From NCBI RefSeq assembly GCF_004102745.1, contig NZ_RLII01000001.1, positions 420,351 through 484,350 on the forward strand: a stretch of DNA of 64,000 bases, written 5' to 3'. Positions 63,014-64,000 of the stretch are shown here, piece after piece (position 1 is the first letter of the stretch; every line of letters begins with the position of its first letter). The DNA comes from Acetivibrio mesophilus. Its GTDB lineage: Bacteria > Bacillota > Clostridia > Acetivibrionales > Acetivibrionaceae. The notes below the pieces were generated by a model. That model did not search any database and was not told the DNA's origin. It saw nothing but the letters and a program-made list of their open reading frames with translations. A program made the position numbers and the translations under genes.

Positions 63014-63712
63014 TTATGATAGTGTGTTATTTATTATCTCTAATATTTTCGATTTATAATCATTTATAAAAAAGTGTCCGCCGTCAAACTCATAGAAGGT
63101 GCATGCTTTATTGGTGCATTCTTTCCATTTGCTCACATCGTCACGATTGGCAAGCCTGTCCATTTTACCGTTCAGTATAGTTATGTCGCAGTCTAGCTTA
63201 AATCCATCTTCTATATGCTTGTAGAGTTCCACAATCTTGTAATCGGCTCTTATAATAGGCAGGAAAAGAGATAGCAGTTGCTGGTTGCTCAAAATTTCCT
63301 CATTCATTCCTCCAAATTCTTCAAGTAGTTTTATGAATTCGCTGTTGGGAAGTAAGTGGTTTTTTGTTCCTGGAAAGATGAAAGGAGGAACCCTTCCAGA
63401 GAAGAACACATGATCCGGTTCACGTAATTTATGTATTCTTGCTTTTCTTACCAATTCATAGGCCAGAATAGCCCCCATGCTATGGCCGAAAATGGAGTAA
63501 GGCGAATCGCAAAGTTCGTTTTTAATCTGTGGGAAAATATCCTCTATGACTTCTTCTATACTATTGTACAAAGGTTCGCTAATCCGTCTACCTCTTCCGG
63601 CAAGATCCAACGGCCTAAGTTCTATTTTATCACTCAAATGTTTCTTCCAGCCCATGTACACAGCAGAAGAACCGCCGGCATAGGGAAAACAAAACAGCTT
63701 TATCCTATTCAA
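63014..63712 (-). CDS. Type II thioesterase (NRPS/PKS editing, SrfAD/GrsT-like)
   Basis: The 232-residue alpha/beta hydrolase has the nucleophile motif GHSMGA (Ser78), the acid in GKMDRLAN and the catalytic His in GGHFF. The N-terminal LFCFPYAGGSSAVY is diagnostic of type II thioesterases, which remove wrong acyl groups from carrier proteins of peptide or polyketide synthetases. TTG 63712 follows GGAGG by nine bases. No synthetase gene is in the window; a biosynthetic cluster may lie beyond the right edge, though this gene points away from it. Convergent with the kinase gene, 15 bp apart. Confidence 0.9.
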   Translation of the reverse strand: MNRIKLFCFPYAGGSSAVYMGWKKHLSDKIELRPLDLAGRGRRISEPLYNSIEEVIEDIFPQIKNELCDSPYSIFGHSMGAILAYELVRKARIHKLREPDHVFFSGRVPPFIFPGTKNHLLPNSEFIKLLEEFGGMNEEILSNQQLLSLFLPIIRADYKIVELYKHIEDGFKLDCDITILNGKMDRLANRDDVSKWKECTNKACTFYEFDGGHFFINDYKSKILEIINNTLS

Positions 63713-63926
63713 TTGTTATTCCTCCAGACATTATTCGATTTATGCAGCTACTTTTGTAATGCAACACAAATTGATTATACTATATAATTCCTATTAAGTG
63801 AATTTATTTGGATAAAGATCTGATGCCGAAGCAATCCAATTGAGATTAATATCTGAATAATTTAAAAGATTCTCTTAAATTGCAATATTAAATGCAACAC
63901 TTTTTAAAGAAACCTGATGATATTTA

Positions 63927-63998
63927 TCATTCCAACCTTAACCATTCTTCAACAGGCGGGTGAAATGGTGTCAAGGGCGGTTTTCCCCTTGATACCAT
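63927..63998 (-). CDS. Short edge frame, possibly the tail of a cut gene
   Basis: Reading left from the window edge, one frame stays open for 23 codons (with a GKPPLTPFHPPVEEW stretch) and ends with TGA at 63927. It is Pro-rich and not recognised. It overlaps the terminal hairpin at 63963-64000, which argues for non-coding DNA. Too little is visible to decide. Confidence 0.2.
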   Translation of the reverse strand: MVSRGKPPLTPFHPPVEEWLRLE

Positions 63999-64000
63999 TT
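63963..64000. repeat. 15-bp inverted repeat at the window edge
   Basis: AAATGGTGTCAAGGG (63963-63977) pairs with CCCTTGATACCATTT (63986-64000) with a single G-U position on the plus-strand RNA and an 8-base loop. It has no T tract inside the window. It may be a terminator, a repeat element or the end of an insertion sequence continuing beyond the edge. Confidence 0.5.

Overview
The window looks like chromosome from a low-GC, cellulosome-producing member of the Clostridia, close to the Acetivibrio (Clostridium) thermocellus group. The evidence is strong AGGAGG-type ribosome sites, frequent TTG/GTG starts, a tryptophan T-box leader and two secreted glycosidases with type I dockerins carrying the Ser-Thr recognition pair. 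The GH74 enzyme is 842 residues long with its catalytic aspartates at positions 70 and 480, the numbering I remember for A. thermocellus Xgh74A. The genus is an inference; no rRNA gene is present.

Layout. 1-19 kb is an accessory-like stretch of short transcription units: the edge of an ECF sigma gene, a small unknown gene beside a decayed frame, a small alarmone synthetase, a GNAT enzyme, an XRE regulator, a ClbS/DfsB-type protein, an acyl-CoA synthetase, a Rieske-type FAD oxidoreductase, a Bce-type peptide-efflux ABC transporter whose ATPase is frameshifted, a macro-domain/HTH protein followed by a VWA protein, an amino-acid ABC importer, a GrpB-like protein and a broken TfoX-like gene. 19-30 kb holds a DUF2935 protein, a BlaI/M56 sensor-repressor pair, a papain-like hydrolase, an SDR, a large membrane protein, a DUF4474-phosphoesterase-GH1 operon and AzlCD. 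30-41 kb holds the membrane pyrophosphatase HppA with a structured leader, a TspO-like protein, an AI-2E-type permease, SppA with an RDD/rhamnose-mutarotase-like fusion, MntP, T-box-controlled trpBA and a CDF transporter. 41-53 kb holds an OmpR-type two-component system divergent from a VTC-DUF4956-CotH operon, a DEAD-box helicase, feoAB divergent from a DtxR-type regulator, and a small PII-like gene. 53-64 kb holds the dockerin-bearing GH53 galactanase and GH74 xyloglucanase, a GT8 glycosyltransferase with cardiolipin synthase, a PhoP/PhoR-like pair and a type II thioesterase at the edge.

How genes work together. Clear functional sets are the amino-acid importer (15.0-17.4 kb), BlaI with its M56 protease, AzlC/AzlD, TrpB/TrpA under a UGG-specifier T-box, FeoA/FeoB with a divergent metal sensor, and the cellulosomal hydrolases that attack pectic galactan and xyloglucan.

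Less understood assemblies that deserve attention are the macro-HTH/VWA pair, where a perfect 12-bp inverted repeat spans the VWA gene's ribosome site and start codon; the VTC-DUF4956-CotH operon; the RDD-mutarotase fusion; and two genes whose conserved first codon appears as ATT. No CRISPR array, tRNA, rRNA or intact insertion sequence was seen.
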